Below are positions 50,259 to 59,841 of a DNA stretch of 64,000 bases, piece after piece. This DNA comes from Opitutus sp. (GTDB lineage Bacteria > Verrucomicrobiota > Verrucomicrobiia > Opitutales > Opitutaceae). The translations under genes were made by a program, and so were the position numbers. The notes under the pieces are model-generated. The model ran no database searches and was not told the DNA's origin. It saw nothing but the letters and a program-made list of their open reading frames with translations. Position 1 is the first letter of the stretch. Each line of letters starts with the position of its first letter. The stretch is taken from the NCBI GenBank assembly GCA_009695305.1, contig SIBG01000006.1, forward strand, positions 1 through 64,000, in the 5' to 3' direction.

Positions 50259-50310
50259 GAGGCGCCCAGCGCCTGCGGTGAAGCCACCGCACACGATCCC
50301 GATCGCCGAG

Positions 50311-50338
50311 CCCGACTCCACTCCGAGTCGGGTTTTTC
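50311..50338 (+). terminator. Rho-independent terminator
   Basis: CCCGACTC-CACTCC-GAGTCGGG followed by TTTTT. Confidence 0.85.
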
Positions 50339-50448
50339 ATTCGCTGTGGGTCCGATACCCCGAAGCTTGCTTCGGCTTGGTTGGACGGACGGGTTTAAGC
50401 GCGAATTGCATTATGGTCGGATGAGTTTGCGGCGGTCTTGTCAAATGT

Positions 50449-50472
50449 CCCGGGGCTTGCCCCGGGGATTTT
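50449..50472 (+). terminator. Terminator-like GC hairpin plus T-run
   Basis: CCCGGGG-CTTG-CCCCGGG-GATTTTT. Confidence 0.55.
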
Positions 50473-50511
50473 TACTTTCCCGCGCACCCAACGATTCCCG
50501 CCACGATCTCC

Positions 50512-51270
50512 ATGCCCGCCCTCACCGCCCCTCCTCCGCCCGCCGCGCCACCGCGGCGGTTCCCACCGCCATCGCCCCAATTGGAACTGCCGGCCGTCGC
50601 TTTCTTCGGCCGCACGCTGGCCGAATACGCGCAGTTTTTCGCGCTCGACCTCGCCGCGCTGCGCCACCGCGACGTGCTCGACGTGGCGGCGGGACCGTCG
50701 TCGTTCGCCGCCGAAGCGAATACGCGCGGCATCGACGCCGTGGCGGTGGACCCGTGCTACACGCAGTCGCCCGACGAACTTGCGGCGCTCGTCGAGGCCG
50801 ACTACGCGCACATGTTGGCCCAAATGCGCGCGCGGCCTCGGCTGTTTCGATTGAAGTCGTTTTCGTCGATCAACGCCGCCGAAGCTGACCGGCGGCTCGC
50901 GGCGCAGCGGTTTCTCACGGATTTCGAGACGCAGCGGCGTTATGGCCGCTACGTCGGTGGCGAGCTACCGCGGTTGCCGTTTTTCGACGGAACCTTCGAC
51001 CTCGTGCTCTGCGCGCACCTGCTTTTCACGTATGCGGCGCGCTTCGATTTCGAGTGGCACCTCGCGGCGTGTCGCGAGCTCGTGCGCGTGAGCGCGGGCG
51101 AAGTGCGGCTGCATCCGGTATGTGGCGTCGACGGCAAGCCCTACGCCGGGCTGGCGCGGCTGCGGCGCGAGCTGGCGCGCGAGGCCATTGCGAGCGAGCT
51201 GGTGCGCGTCGACTACGAGTTTTTTGTCGGCAGCGGTTCGATGCTGGTGTTGAAGAGGGCCGCCCTATGA
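50512..51270 (+). CDS. Class I SAM-dependent methyltransferase-like protein
   Basis: DVLDVAAGPSSFAAEANTRGIDAVAVDPCY...FDGTFDLVLCAHLLFTYAARFDFEWHLAACRELVRV. Confidence 0.82.
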   Translation: MPALTAPPPPAAPPRRFPPPSPQLELPAVAFFGRTLAEYAQFFALDLAALRHRDVLDVAAGPSSFAAEANTRGIDAVAVDPCYTQSPDELAALVEADYAHMLAQMRARPRLFRLKSFSSINAAEADRRLAAQRFLTDFETQRRYGRYVGGELPRLPFFDGTFDLVLCAHLLFTYAARFDFEWHLAACRELVRVSAGEVRLHPVCGVDGKPYAGLARLRRELAREAIASELVRVDYEFFVGSGSMLVLKRAAL

Positions 51271-51605
51271 GCGCTCCGACTGGCATCGCGCCTACGCCCC
51301 CGCCGCCTTACTACGCCGTTATCTTCACGTCGCGACGCTCCGATGGCGATCACGGCTACGACGCGATGGCTGCGCGAATGGTCGAGCTCGGATCAAGTTA
51401 CGACGGTTTCCTCGGCATCGAGAGCGTGCGCGGCGAGGATGGCGTCGGCATCACCGTGAGCTACTGGCGCGACGAGGCGTCGATCTTGGCGTGGAAACGC
51501 GACCCCGAGCACCAGAAGGCCCAGCGCGGTGGCCAGGAGGCGTGGTATGCCAGCTACGAGGTGCGCATCGCGAAGGTCGAGCGCGCCTACGGCAAATCCG
51601 GATAA
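51267..51605 (+). CDS. Antibiotic biosynthesis monooxygenase-like (ABM) protein
   Basis: YYAVIFTSRRSDGDHGYDAMAARMVELGSSYDGFLGIESVRGEDGVGITVSYWRDEASILAWKRDPEHQKAQ; ATGA overlap. Confidence 0.87.
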   Translation: MSAPTGIAPTPPPPYYAVIFTSRRSDGDHGYDAMAARMVELGSSYDGFLGIESVRGEDGVGITVSYWRDEASILAWKRDPEHQKAQRGGQEAWYASYEVRIAKVERAYGKSG

Positions 51606-51621
51606 TGAGGCCTCGAAGTTA

Positions 51622-51697
51622 TTGTCATCCATTAATTGACAAAGATAGGACTTCGCCCATCAGCCTTAAAGCTTGGTTGTCAACTAATGATTGACTA
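51622..51697 (+). promoter_or_regulatory. Paired palindromes TTGTCA-N9-TGACAA and TTGTCA-N9-TGACTA upstream of deoA
   Basis: Box centres about 55 bp apart; near-identical arrangement upstream of the ABC-F gene. Confidence 0.55.
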
Positions 51698-51766
51698 ACT
51701 GATGGACGCTTGGTGCGGGATTCTGCGGCATTGCGATGGGGCGGCGGGGGCGGTTGAATTGCACTG

Positions 51767-53083
51767 ATGAGCGCGTCTCTTTTTCCCCAACATGTCATCG
51801 CCCGGAAGCGCGACGGGCACGCGCTGACGCGCGAGGAGATCGCGGCGTTTGTGCGCGGTGCCACCGATGGCTCCTGGGCGGATTACCAGCTCAGCGCGAT
51901 GCTCATGGCGATTTTCTTTCGCGGCATGACACCGCAGGAAACCGCGCACTTCACTGAGGCGATGATGCGCTCGGGTTTCGTCGCCGACCTCTCGAACGTC
52001 AGTCTGCCGAAGGCCGACAAGCATTCGACTGGCGGCGTGGGCGACAAGGTTTCGCTGCACCTCGCGCCGATGGTCGCAGCGTGCGGCGTCGCCGTGCCGA
52101 TGATTTCCGGCCGCGGGCTCGGCCACACCGGCGGCACGCTCGACAAGCTCGAATCGATCCCTGGTTTCCGCGTGAATCTTTCGTTTGCCGAGTATCGGGC
52201 GCAGGTGGAAAAAATTGGCGTCGCGCTCATCGGCCAGACCGCGGAGCTGGCACCGGCGGACAAGAAGCTCTACGCGCTGCGCGACGTGACCGGCACGGTC
52301 GAGTGCGTGCCGCTCATCTGCGCGAGCATCCTTTCCAAAAAACTCGCCGAAGGCACGCAGGTGCTCGTGGGTGACGTGAAGTTTGGCCGGGGCGCGTTCA
52401 TGAAGGACAAAGCAAAGGCCCGCGAGCTGGCGCAGACGCTCGTGTCGGTCGCCCACGCGATGGGCACGCCGATGCGGGCCGTGCTGACCGCGATGGACGA
52501 ACCGCTCGGGCGCACGGTCGGCAACGCGCTCGAAGTCGCCGAGTCGATCGATTGCCTGAAGGGCCGCGGCCCCGCCGACACGATGGAAGTCACCTTCGTG
52601 CTCGGCGAACAGATGCTGTTGCTCGCCAAAGTCGCCGTGACGAAGGAAGACGCACGGAAGAAACTCGAAGCGAGCGTTACGAGCGGAGCCGCGCTGCAAA
52701 AATTCCGCGAGCTGGTTGCCGCGCAGGGCGGGGACGTCCGCGTGGTCGATGAGCCAGCGCTCCTGCCGCAGGCTAAGTTCAAAGTGGGGCTCGCCGCGCC
52801 ACGTGCCGGTTTTGTGCAGGACGTGGATGCGCTGGGCGTGGCGCTCGCCTCACTGGAGCTCGGCGCAGGTCGGGCGAAGACCTCGGACAAGATCGACCAC
52901 GCGGTCGGCGTGAGTGCGCTGGTGAAGATTGGTGAGCGCATCGAGGTTGGTGCGCCGCTGGGTGTGATTCACGCGAATGACGAGAAGGCGCTGGCGGAGG
53001 CGCAGGCGATTCTAGGGAAGGCGATCCTGGTCGGTGCTGCGCCGGTTGCGGTGTCGACGCTGATCGACGAAATCATCGGCTAG
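51767..53083 (+). CDS. deoA: Thymidine phosphorylase
   Basis: ADKHSTGGVGDKVSLHLAPMVAACGVAVPMISGRGLGHTGGTLDKLESIPGFR. Confidence 0.95.
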   Translation: MSASLFPQHVIARKRDGHALTREEIAAFVRGATDGSWADYQLSAMLMAIFFRGMTPQETAHFTEAMMRSGFVADLSNVSLPKADKHSTGGVGDKVSLHLAPMVAACGVAVPMISGRGLGHTGGTLDKLESIPGFRVNLSFAEYRAQVEKIGVALIGQTAELAPADKKLYALRDVTGTVECVPLICASILSKKLAEGTQVLVGDVKFGRGAFMKDKAKARELAQTLVSVAHAMGTPMRAVLTAMDEPLGRTVGNALEVAESIDCLKGRGPADTMEVTFVLGEQMLLLAKVAVTKEDARKKLEASVTSGAALQKFRELVAAQGGDVRVVDEPALLPQAKFKVGLAAPRAGFVQDVDALGVALASLELGAGRAKTSDKIDHAVGVSALVKIGERIEVGAPLGVIHANDEKALAEAQAILGKAILVGAAPVAVSTLIDEIIG

Positions 53084-53155
53084 GATGCAATTGTTGTAGG
53101 CTGCCCGCTTGCAGGCGCCTTGAACGCACTGGAGAGACGCCGGCTGAGCTCTCGC

Positions 53156-55051
53156 CTACGGCTGCTCCATCTCCGCCAGCTTCGTCGCGGCTTCTTCCCA
53201 CGCGGTGGTGGCGGTGGCGATTTGATCGACAATGGTGCTCAGCTCGCGGTTGAGGTGATGGAATTTCCCCTTGTCGGCGTAGCTCTCCGGCGCTTCCAGG
53301 TCGGAGGTGATCTCGGCCTGCTTCGTCTCGAGATCGACCACCACTTTTTCGAGCTGGCCGACGTGTTCGCGGAACTTCCGAATTTCGTTTGCGCTCGGTT
53401 TGGGCTTAGCCGACGCCCGCGGAGCCTCCGGCGTCGCGGCCTTGGCCTGCACGGGCCGGCCATCGGTGAAGCCGGCCTTGAGCGCGGCGCGAGGGTCGGA
53501 AAAACCGGCGGTGAGGGCAGCGCGGGCGTCGATGGCTTTCGATTTGTCCAGGTAGTAGTCGTAGTCGCCGGCGTAGGGCGTGAGGCGACCGCTGTGGACG
53601 TGCAGCACGGTTTGCGCGAGTGCGCGGATGAAGTGCACGTCGTGGCTGATGAAAATGAACGTGCCTTCGTAATTCTTGAGCGCGCCGACGAGGGCGTCGA
53701 TGGACTGAATGTCGAGGTGGGTCGTCGGCTCGTCCATCAGGAGGAGATTCGGCGGTTTCACCAAAATGCGGGCGAGAGCGAGGCGGGATTTTTCCCCGCC
53801 GGAGAGGACGCTGATGGGCTTGTGGACATCGTCCTTGCGGAAGAGGAAGGCACCCAGAATGGCGCGAGCCTGCTGCTCGGTGAGTTGATTCTCATTCGTG
53901 CGCAGCGACATCACGTTTTCGAACACCGTCATGCTGGTGTCGAGATTGTCGAGACGGTTCTGGGCGAAGTAGCCGGGGACGACGTTGCTGCCGAGTTCGC
54001 GCGTGCCGCCATTGATCGGGATCACATCGGCGAGGATTTTTAGGAGGGTCGATTTGCCGGCCCCGTTGGGGCCGACCAGGACGATGCGCTGGCCGCGCTC
54101 GGCGATGAAATTCAGGTCGCGGTAAACGACGTGGTCGCCGTAGGCCTGCTGCACGTGCTCGAGGGTGATGACCTTCAGGCCGGAGCGCGGGGGCTGGGGA
54201 AACTTGAAATTCATTTTCCGCAGCTCCTCGGTGGGCTCCTCGACGGCGGCTTCCTTCAGGCGCTCGATTTGTTTCTCCTTCGATTTCGCGCGCGAGGCCA
54301 TGGAAGCCTTGGCGCCGAAGCGGTCGACGAAAACCTGGAGATGGGCGATCTCGCGCTGCTGGGTCTTGAAGGCGGCGGCCTGTTGGGATTTGCGCGCCTC
54401 CTTTTCTTTGAGGAAATTGTCGTAGTTGCCGTGATAGTAATGGAGCGAGCCGGCGCGCAGCTCGAGCATGCCGGTGCAAAGGGCGTTCAGGAACGCGCGA
54501 TCATGGGAGATGACGACGAGGCCGCCGGGGTAGCGGATCAGGTAGTCCTGAAACCAGAGGAGCGCTTCGAGATCGAGATGGTTGGTGGGCTCGTCGAGGA
54601 GGAGGAGCGCGGGCTCGGCGACGAGCAGGCGGGCCAGGTGGGCGCGCATGACCCAGCCGCCGGAGAACGTCTTCGCGATCTTGAGCGCATCGCCTTCCTT
54701 GAAGCCGAGGCCGGCGAGAATTTTTTTCGCGCGGGGCTCCAGCGTGTAGTCGATATCGTAATCGTCCTCGTCCGGCTCGAGTTTCTTGCCGCTCGTGGCG
54801 ATGTGGAGAATGGTCTCTTCGCCGGCGGGGGCGCTCTCCTGCGGCAGATAGCCAAAGTCAGCGCCGCGCTCCCACTCGATGGTCCCGGTGTCGGGTTTCT
54901 CCTCGCCGAGGATGAGGCCGAAGAGCGTGGTTTTGCCCGCGCCGTTGGGGCCAATCAGGCCGAGCCGGTCGGTGCGGGCAATGAAGAGCGACACCTCCGA
55001 GAAGAGTTCGCGGGTGCCATAGGTCTTGGAAATGTCGGCGATGGTGAGCAT
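53156..55051 (-). CDS. ABC-F family ATP-binding protein
   Basis: Two ABC domains (GPNGAGKTTLFGLILGEEKPDTG; GPNGAGKSTLLKILADVIP), no TMs, C-terminal coiled coil. Confidence 0.94.
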   Translation of the reverse strand: MLTIADISKTYGTRELFSEVSLFIARTDRLGLIGPNGAGKTTLFGLILGEEKPDTGTIEWERGADFGYLPQESAPAGEETILHIATSGKKLEPDEDDYDIDYTLEPRAKKILAGLGFKEGDALKIAKTFSGGWVMRAHLARLLVAEPALLLLDEPTNHLDLEALLWFQDYLIRYPGGLVVISHDRAFLNALCTGMLELRAGSLHYYHGNYDNFLKEKEARKSQQAAAFKTQQREIAHLQVFVDRFGAKASMASRAKSKEKQIERLKEAAVEEPTEELRKMNFKFPQPPRSGLKVITLEHVQQAYGDHVVYRDLNFIAERGQRIVLVGPNGAGKSTLLKILADVIPINGGTRELGSNVVPGYFAQNRLDNLDTSMTVFENVMSLRTNENQLTEQQARAILGAFLFRKDDVHKPISVLSGGEKSRLALARILVKPPNLLLMDEPTTHLDIQSIDALVGALKNYEGTFIFISHDVHFIRALAQTVLHVHSGRLTPYAGDYDYYLDKSKAIDARAALTAGFSDPRAALKAGFTDGRPVQAKAATPEAPRASAKPKPSANEIRKFREHVGQLEKVVVDLETKQAEITSDLEAPESYADKGKFHHLNRELSTIVDQIATATTAWEEAATKLAEMEQP

Positions 55052-55130
55052 CGGAACCGCCCAACACACCGGGCGCGGGGCACGGCGTCAATGGCGGGAT
55101 TTGGGCCAGGCCGCGCGAGAGGGGAATCGT

Positions 55131-55207
55131 TTATCATCGATTGGTTGACGAACGATGGATGGGTGGCGCTGGCCGCGGACAGAAGTTTGTCAATTAATGG
55201 ATGACAA
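55131..55207 (-). promoter_or_regulatory. Paired palindromes upstream of the ABC-F gene (second copy of the 51622 element)
   Basis: On minus strand: TTGTCATCCATTAATTGACAAA (22 nt identical to the deoA copy), then TCGTCA-N9-TGATAA. Confidence 0.55.
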
Positions 55208-55368
55208 GGCGTGAGACGGCGGGGGCGGCGGGGGCGCTCGGGGGTGGCGAGTGGATTTCACCTAGACTCTGGGATGCTCGGACGCGGTGCCGCCGTCGCG
55301 GGACGCGCGCGATCTTTGGCTTTGGCCGCGAGTCCAACCCGCAACCCCCGGCGCACCCGGCGGGAGTG

Positions 55369-56319
55369 CTACTTGACGACCGCCAGGGCGGCGCAGCCAG
55401 CGACGGCGATGACGCCACCGATAATGGCGCGCCGCGTTGGTCGGTCGCCCTCGAGCCAGAAGGCGATTGGGATCGAGAGGAGCGGCGCGGTGGCGGCGAT
55501 GGGCAGCACGATGCCACTCGGGGTGGTCGCGAGCGCCCACTGATAACAGCCGACACCGGCGACGGGGCCGGCGAGTCCGTTGGCGAGGATCCAGAGCTTG
55601 GGGCCGTGACGCCCGGAAAAAATGTCACCGGTCATGTGACTCTTTTTCTGGGGCGGTGGCGGAGTGGTGCGCGGGGCGGGGAGTTGGTTGAGGGTGCGCA
55701 GGACGAGGAACCACGCCGCGGTAAAAACGAGGCCGGCGAAAATGCGGTGGTAGGCGGCGTTGAGGCCGAAGGTGGCGTTGTGCGCGGCTTCGCCGGCGGC
55801 GTCGGCGACGATTACGCCCTTGCGGCTGACGAGCGCGCCGAACCCCTGGCCGGCGGCCGCCACGAGGCCGAAGAGAAAACCGACCGGCCGCACGCGCACG
55901 CGCGGTGGGCTGGACTTGCTGGGCATGATCGCCACCGCGACGCCGGCGAGAATCACGAGACCCCAGAGCACTTGCAGCGCGGTGAGTCGGGTGCCGAGCC
56001 AGAGCCACTCGCCAAGCGCGGCGATGGGCGCGGCGAGGCACTGCGTCATCAGCACGGTCAGCCGGGAGCCGAGGAGCGGCAACGCCGCGTAGACGCCGAG
56101 GTCGCCCAGCCCCATGCCGATGATGCCGCTGAGCAGAAACCAGCCGGTGCTCGCGCTCGCGAAACCGTGGCCGAAAGTATGGGCGAAGAGCCCAAGCATC
56201 GCCGTGGCGACCAACAGCCGGCCGAGGTTGGCCCACACCGCGCCGCTGGCGCGCACGCTGTGGCTGGCGCAGGTAGCGTTGAGGGCGAAGAAAAAGGCGG
56301 CGAGGAACGAAGCGAACAT
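55369..56319 (-). CDS. EamA/DMT-superfamily transporter
   Basis: Ten-TM pattern; LLSGIIGMGLGDLGVYAALPLLGSRLTVLMTQCLAAPIAALGEWLWLGTRLTALQVLWGLVILAGVAVAIM. Confidence 0.85.
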   Translation of the reverse strand: MFASFLAAFFFALNATCASHSVRASGAVWANLGRLLVATAMLGLFAHTFGHGFASASTGWFLLSGIIGMGLGDLGVYAALPLLGSRLTVLMTQCLAAPIAALGEWLWLGTRLTALQVLWGLVILAGVAVAIMPSKSSPPRVRVRPVGFLFGLVAAAGQGFGALVSRKGVIVADAAGEAAHNATFGLNAAYHRIFAGLVFTAAWFLVLRTLNQLPAPRTTPPPPQKKSHMTGDIFSGRHGPKLWILANGLAGPVAGVGCYQWALATTPSGIVLPIAATAPLLSIPIAFWLEGDRPTRRAIIGGVIAVAGCAALAVVK

Positions 56320-56448
56320 CCGGTCGTAAAAGTCAGATAGTCAGTGGGAAGTGTTACAGGCGGCGTATTTTCACCAGTTCTTGGCCCGAGGCGAAGGTTT
56401 TTTGGTGGCGTAGGGTTTCAGCGGAGTGGTATTCCTCACCGAACACCC

Positions 56449-57495
56449 ATGAAAACGAAACGCCAGGCGAAGCGCTCCGAAGACATCGATGCCGCGTTGG
56501 CGGCGACGAAAGGGCCGGTCTCGCGTTTCATTGCCCGCAACTATCGCCATTTTAATGCCGCCTCGCTGCTCGACGCCGCCAAGGGTTATGAGGCGCATCT
56601 CGCCGGCGGTGGCAAGATGCTCGTCACGCTGGCGGGTGCCATGTCCACGGCGGAGCTCGGCATCTCGCTGGCGGAGATGATCCGCCGCGATAAGGTCCAT
56701 GCGATCGTCTGCACGGGGGCCAATCTCGAGGAGGACGTCTACAACCTCGTCGCCCACGATTACTACGAGCGCGTGCCCCACTACCGCGAGCTCACCAGCC
56801 AGGACGAGCAGGCGCTGCTCGACCGGCACATGAACCGCGTGACGGACACCTGCATCCCGGAGCTGGAGGCGATGCGTCGCATCGAGGCGGTCGTGCTGGC
56901 GGAGTGGGTCAAGGCGGACCGGGCGGGGGAACGTTACTTCCCGCATGAGTTCATGTATAAGATTCTGCGCGGCGGTAAGCTGAAGCAGAGCTACCAGATC
57001 GACCCCAAGAATTCCTGGCTGCTGGCGGCGTGCAAAAAGAACCTGCCGATCATCGTGCCGGGCTGGGAAGACGGGACGCTCGGCAACATGTATGCAGTGC
57101 GCTGCGTCACGGGTGAGATCAAGCATGTGCACACCGTGCGCACCGGCATCGAATACATGACGTGGCTCGCGGAGTGGTATACGAAGACGGCGAAGAAGTT
57201 CAAGAACGGCGAAGGCTCGATTGGATTTTTCCAGATCGGTGGCGGCATCGCCGGTGATTTCCCGATCTGCGTCGTGCCGATGTTGCGCCAAGATCTGGGG
57301 CGGACGGGTGTGCCGCTCTGGGGTTACTTCGCGCAGATCAGTGACTCCACGACGAGCTACGGCAGTTACTCGGGCGCGGTGCCGAACGAGAAAATTACGT
57401 GGGGCAAGCTCGCGGGCTCGACGCCAAAGTTTATCGTCGAGAGCGATGCGACGATCGTGGCGCCGTTGATCTTTGCGTGGGTGCTGGGGCAGTGA
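56449..57495 (+). CDS. Deoxyhypusine synthase family protein
   Basis: YEAHLAGGGKMLVTLAGAMSTAELGISLAEMIRRDKVHAIVCTGANLEEDVYNLVAHDYYERVPHYR...SDSTTSYGSYSGAVPNEKITWGKL. Confidence 0.92.
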   Translation: MKTKRQAKRSEDIDAALAATKGPVSRFIARNYRHFNAASLLDAAKGYEAHLAGGGKMLVTLAGAMSTAELGISLAEMIRRDKVHAIVCTGANLEEDVYNLVAHDYYERVPHYRELTSQDEQALLDRHMNRVTDTCIPELEAMRRIEAVVLAEWVKADRAGERYFPHEFMYKILRGGKLKQSYQIDPKNSWLLAACKKNLPIIVPGWEDGTLGNMYAVRCVTGEIKHVHTVRTGIEYMTWLAEWYTKTAKKFKNGEGSIGFFQIGGGIAGDFPICVVPMLRQDLGRTGVPLWGYFAQISDSTTSYGSYSGAVPNEKITWGKLAGSTPKFIVESDATIVAPLIFAWVLGQ

Positions 57496-57561
57496 GCGAG
57501 CGCGGGAGGAATCACCGGCCCTAACTGGCATCCCGATCCGGGCCGCGCGAGGTTTCCCACC

Positions 57562-59784
57562 ATGTCGAACCAGCTCGCCGCCGAGAAATCGCCCTACCTG
57601 CTCCAACACGCCGCCAACCCGGTGGCATGGATGCCCTGGGGTGAGACGGCGTTTGCCCGGGCGCGGGCCGAGGATAAACCGATTTTTCTGAGCATCGGCT
57701 ACTCGACGTGCCACTGGTGCCATGTGATGGCGCACGAGTCGTTCGAGAACGCGGACACGGCGGCGATCCTCAACGAGCAGTTCGTGGCGATCAAAGTCGA
57801 CCGCGAGGAGCGGCCCGATGTGGACCGCGTCTACATGGCTTATGTGCAGGCGATGACCGGCCACGGCGGCTGGCCGCTGAGCGCGTGGTTGACGCCGGAG
57901 TTGAAACCGTTTTTCGGCGGCACGTATTTTCCGCCGGAGGACCGGCCGGGGCGGGCGGGGTTTCCGACGTTGCTGCGCGCGATCGCCCGCGGCTGGCGCG
58001 ACGAGCGCGACAAACTGGTCGCGGAAGGCGAGCGGGCGATCGCCGCGCTGCGGGAGCAGCGCGGAAGCCAGGAGCCAGGAGGCGGGAGACCGGAGAGGGG
58101 AGAACCGCCGCTGGCGGTCGCGGGCGGGGCGGCGTTTGAGCGGGGGTTTCAATATTTCGCCGACGCGTTCGATGCGCTACATGGCGGGTTTGGCGGGGCG
58201 CCGAAGTTTCCGCGTGCGGCGAATTTGAATTTTCTTTTTCGGGTGGCGGCGATTCAGGGAGCGACCACCGAGGTCGGGAGGGAGGCGATCCGGTATGCCT
58301 CGGCGACGTTGCGGGCGATGGCCCGCGGTGGTATCCACGATCATGTGGGCGGTGGGTTTCACCGTTACGCGGTGGATGAGGCGTGGTTTGTGCCGCACTT
58401 TGAAAAAATGCTCTACGATCAGGCACAGATCGCGATCAATTGCCTCGAGGCGCGGCAGGCGACCGGCGATGAGCGGTTCGGGTGGATGGCGCGCGATATC
58501 TTCGACTACGTGCTCCGTGACCTGACGAGCCCGGCGGGTGGATTTTATACGGCGGAGGATGCGGACAGCGCGCCGCCCGAGGCGGCACGAAGTGACGAGG
58601 GCCAGGTGACAAGTGACCAGAAGGGGCACAACGTCGAGGGGGCGTTTTATGTTTGGACGGCGGCGGAGTTGCGGATGGTGCTCGGGGAGGACTTCGGGTT
58701 TTTTGCGGCGCATTTTGGCGCGGAGGAAAACGGCAACGTCGCGGGGCAGCTGGATCCGCATGGCGAATTTCGCGGGAAAAACATCCTCGTGCAGCGGCGT
58801 TCGCTCCTTGAAACCGCGAAGCAGTTTTCACTCGAACCCGAGCAGGCGAACGAACGGCTGATGGCGGCGTTGGGAAAATTGCGCGCGGTCCGCGGGCTGC
58901 GGTCGCGACCGCTGCTCGACGACAAAATCGTGACGGCGAACAATGGGTTGATGATTTCGGCATTCGCGCGTGGGGCGCAGGTGCTCGGAGGTGAGAAAGA
59001 GAACGAGAAAGAAGAAAGAGAAAGATTGCTGGGGGCGGCGATCCGCGCGGCGGAGTTTGTGCGGCGCGAACTCCACGAGGCGGAGCGGAGCGTGTTGTTC
59101 CGCTGCTGGCGGGAGGGGCGCGGGGCGAACGAGGGGTTCGCGGAGGACTATGCGTTCTTCATCCAAGGGCTGCTGGATCTCTATGAGGCGTCGTTCGAGC
59201 GGCGCTGGTTGGAGTGGGCCGGGGCGTTGCAGCGGACGATGGACGAGCGGTTTTGGGACGAGGCGGGCGGCGGGTATTTCAACTCGGCGGCGGACGATAC
59301 GTCCATCGTGCTGCGGCTGAAGGAGGACTACGATGGGGCGGAGCCCGCGCCCAGCTCGGTGGCGACGTTGAATCTGTTACGGCTGGCGGCGCTGGGGCAG
59401 GGCGAGGCATGGCGCGAGCGCGCCGGGCGTTGCTTCGAGGCGTTTCGCGCGCAGTGGTCGCGGGCGCCGCACGCCCTGCCGCAGATGCTGGTCGCGCTGG
59501 AGCTGGCGCTCGAGGCGCCGCGGCAGCTCGTGCTCGCGGGCGATCCGGCGACGGCGGATTTTCGCGCGCTCGCGGGGGTGGTGCACGAGCGGCTGGGGCC
59601 GCGGCGGGCGCTGCTGGCCGTGACCGATGAGGCCGACCGCGTCTGGTGGGCGGTGCGGGCCCCATGGATGGCCGAGATGCGGGCCCGCGACGGCCACGCG
59701 ACCGCTTACGTGTGCGAGGAGTATGCGTGCCGGGCGCCGGTGACAGACGTGGCGGAGTTGCGGCGGATACTGGCCGGGAGCTAA
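57562..59784 (+). CDS. DUF255/thioredoxin-domain protein (YyaL/spermatogenesis-associated protein 20 family)
   Basis: [25 protein letters not shown]...[16 protein letters not shown]...MLYDQAQIA. Confidence 0.94.
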   Translation: MSNQLAAEKSPYLLQHAANPVAWMPWGETAFARARAEDKPIFLSIGYSTCHWCHVMAHESFENADTAAILNEQFVAIKVDREERPDVDRVYMAYVQAMTGHGGWPLSAWLTPELKPFFGGTYFPPEDRPGRAGFPTLLRAIARGWRDERDKLVAEGERAIAALREQRGSQEPGGGRPERGEPPLAVAGGAAFERGFQYFADAFDALHGGFGGAPKFPRAANLNFLFRVAAIQGATTEVGREAIRYASATLRAMARGGIHDHVGGGFHRYAVDEAWFVPHFEKMLYDQAQIAINCLEARQATGDERFGWMARDIFDYVLRDLTSPAGGFYTAEDADSAPPEAARSDEGQVTSDQKGHNVEGAFYVWTAAELRMVLGEDFGFFAAHFGAEENGNVAGQLDPHGEFRGKNILVQRRSLLETAKQFSLEPEQANERLMAALGKLRAVRGLRSRPLLDDKIVTANNGLMISAFARGAQVLGGEKENEKEERERLLGAAIRAAEFVRRELHEAERSVLFRCWREGRGANEGFAEDYAFFIQGLLDLYEASFERRWLEWAGALQRTMDERFWDEAGGGYFNSAADDTSIVLRLKEDYDGAEPAPSSVATLNLLRLAALGQGEAWRERAGRCFEAFRAQWSRAPHALPQMLVALELALEAPRQLVLAGDPATADFRALAGVVHERLGPRRALLAVTDEADRVWWAVRAPWMAEMRARDGHATAYVCEEYACRAPVTDVAELRRILAGS

Positions 59785-59841
59785 GTGTCTTTCGCAGTTG
59801 CGCGGGAGGCGCGTTCGACATGACCTTGGATCAATTCACCC

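Noticed and set aside
56371-58152. 593-aa - strand ORF
   Set aside because: Antisense to deoxyhypusine synthase and the YyaL-type gene; Arg/His-rich shadow translation.
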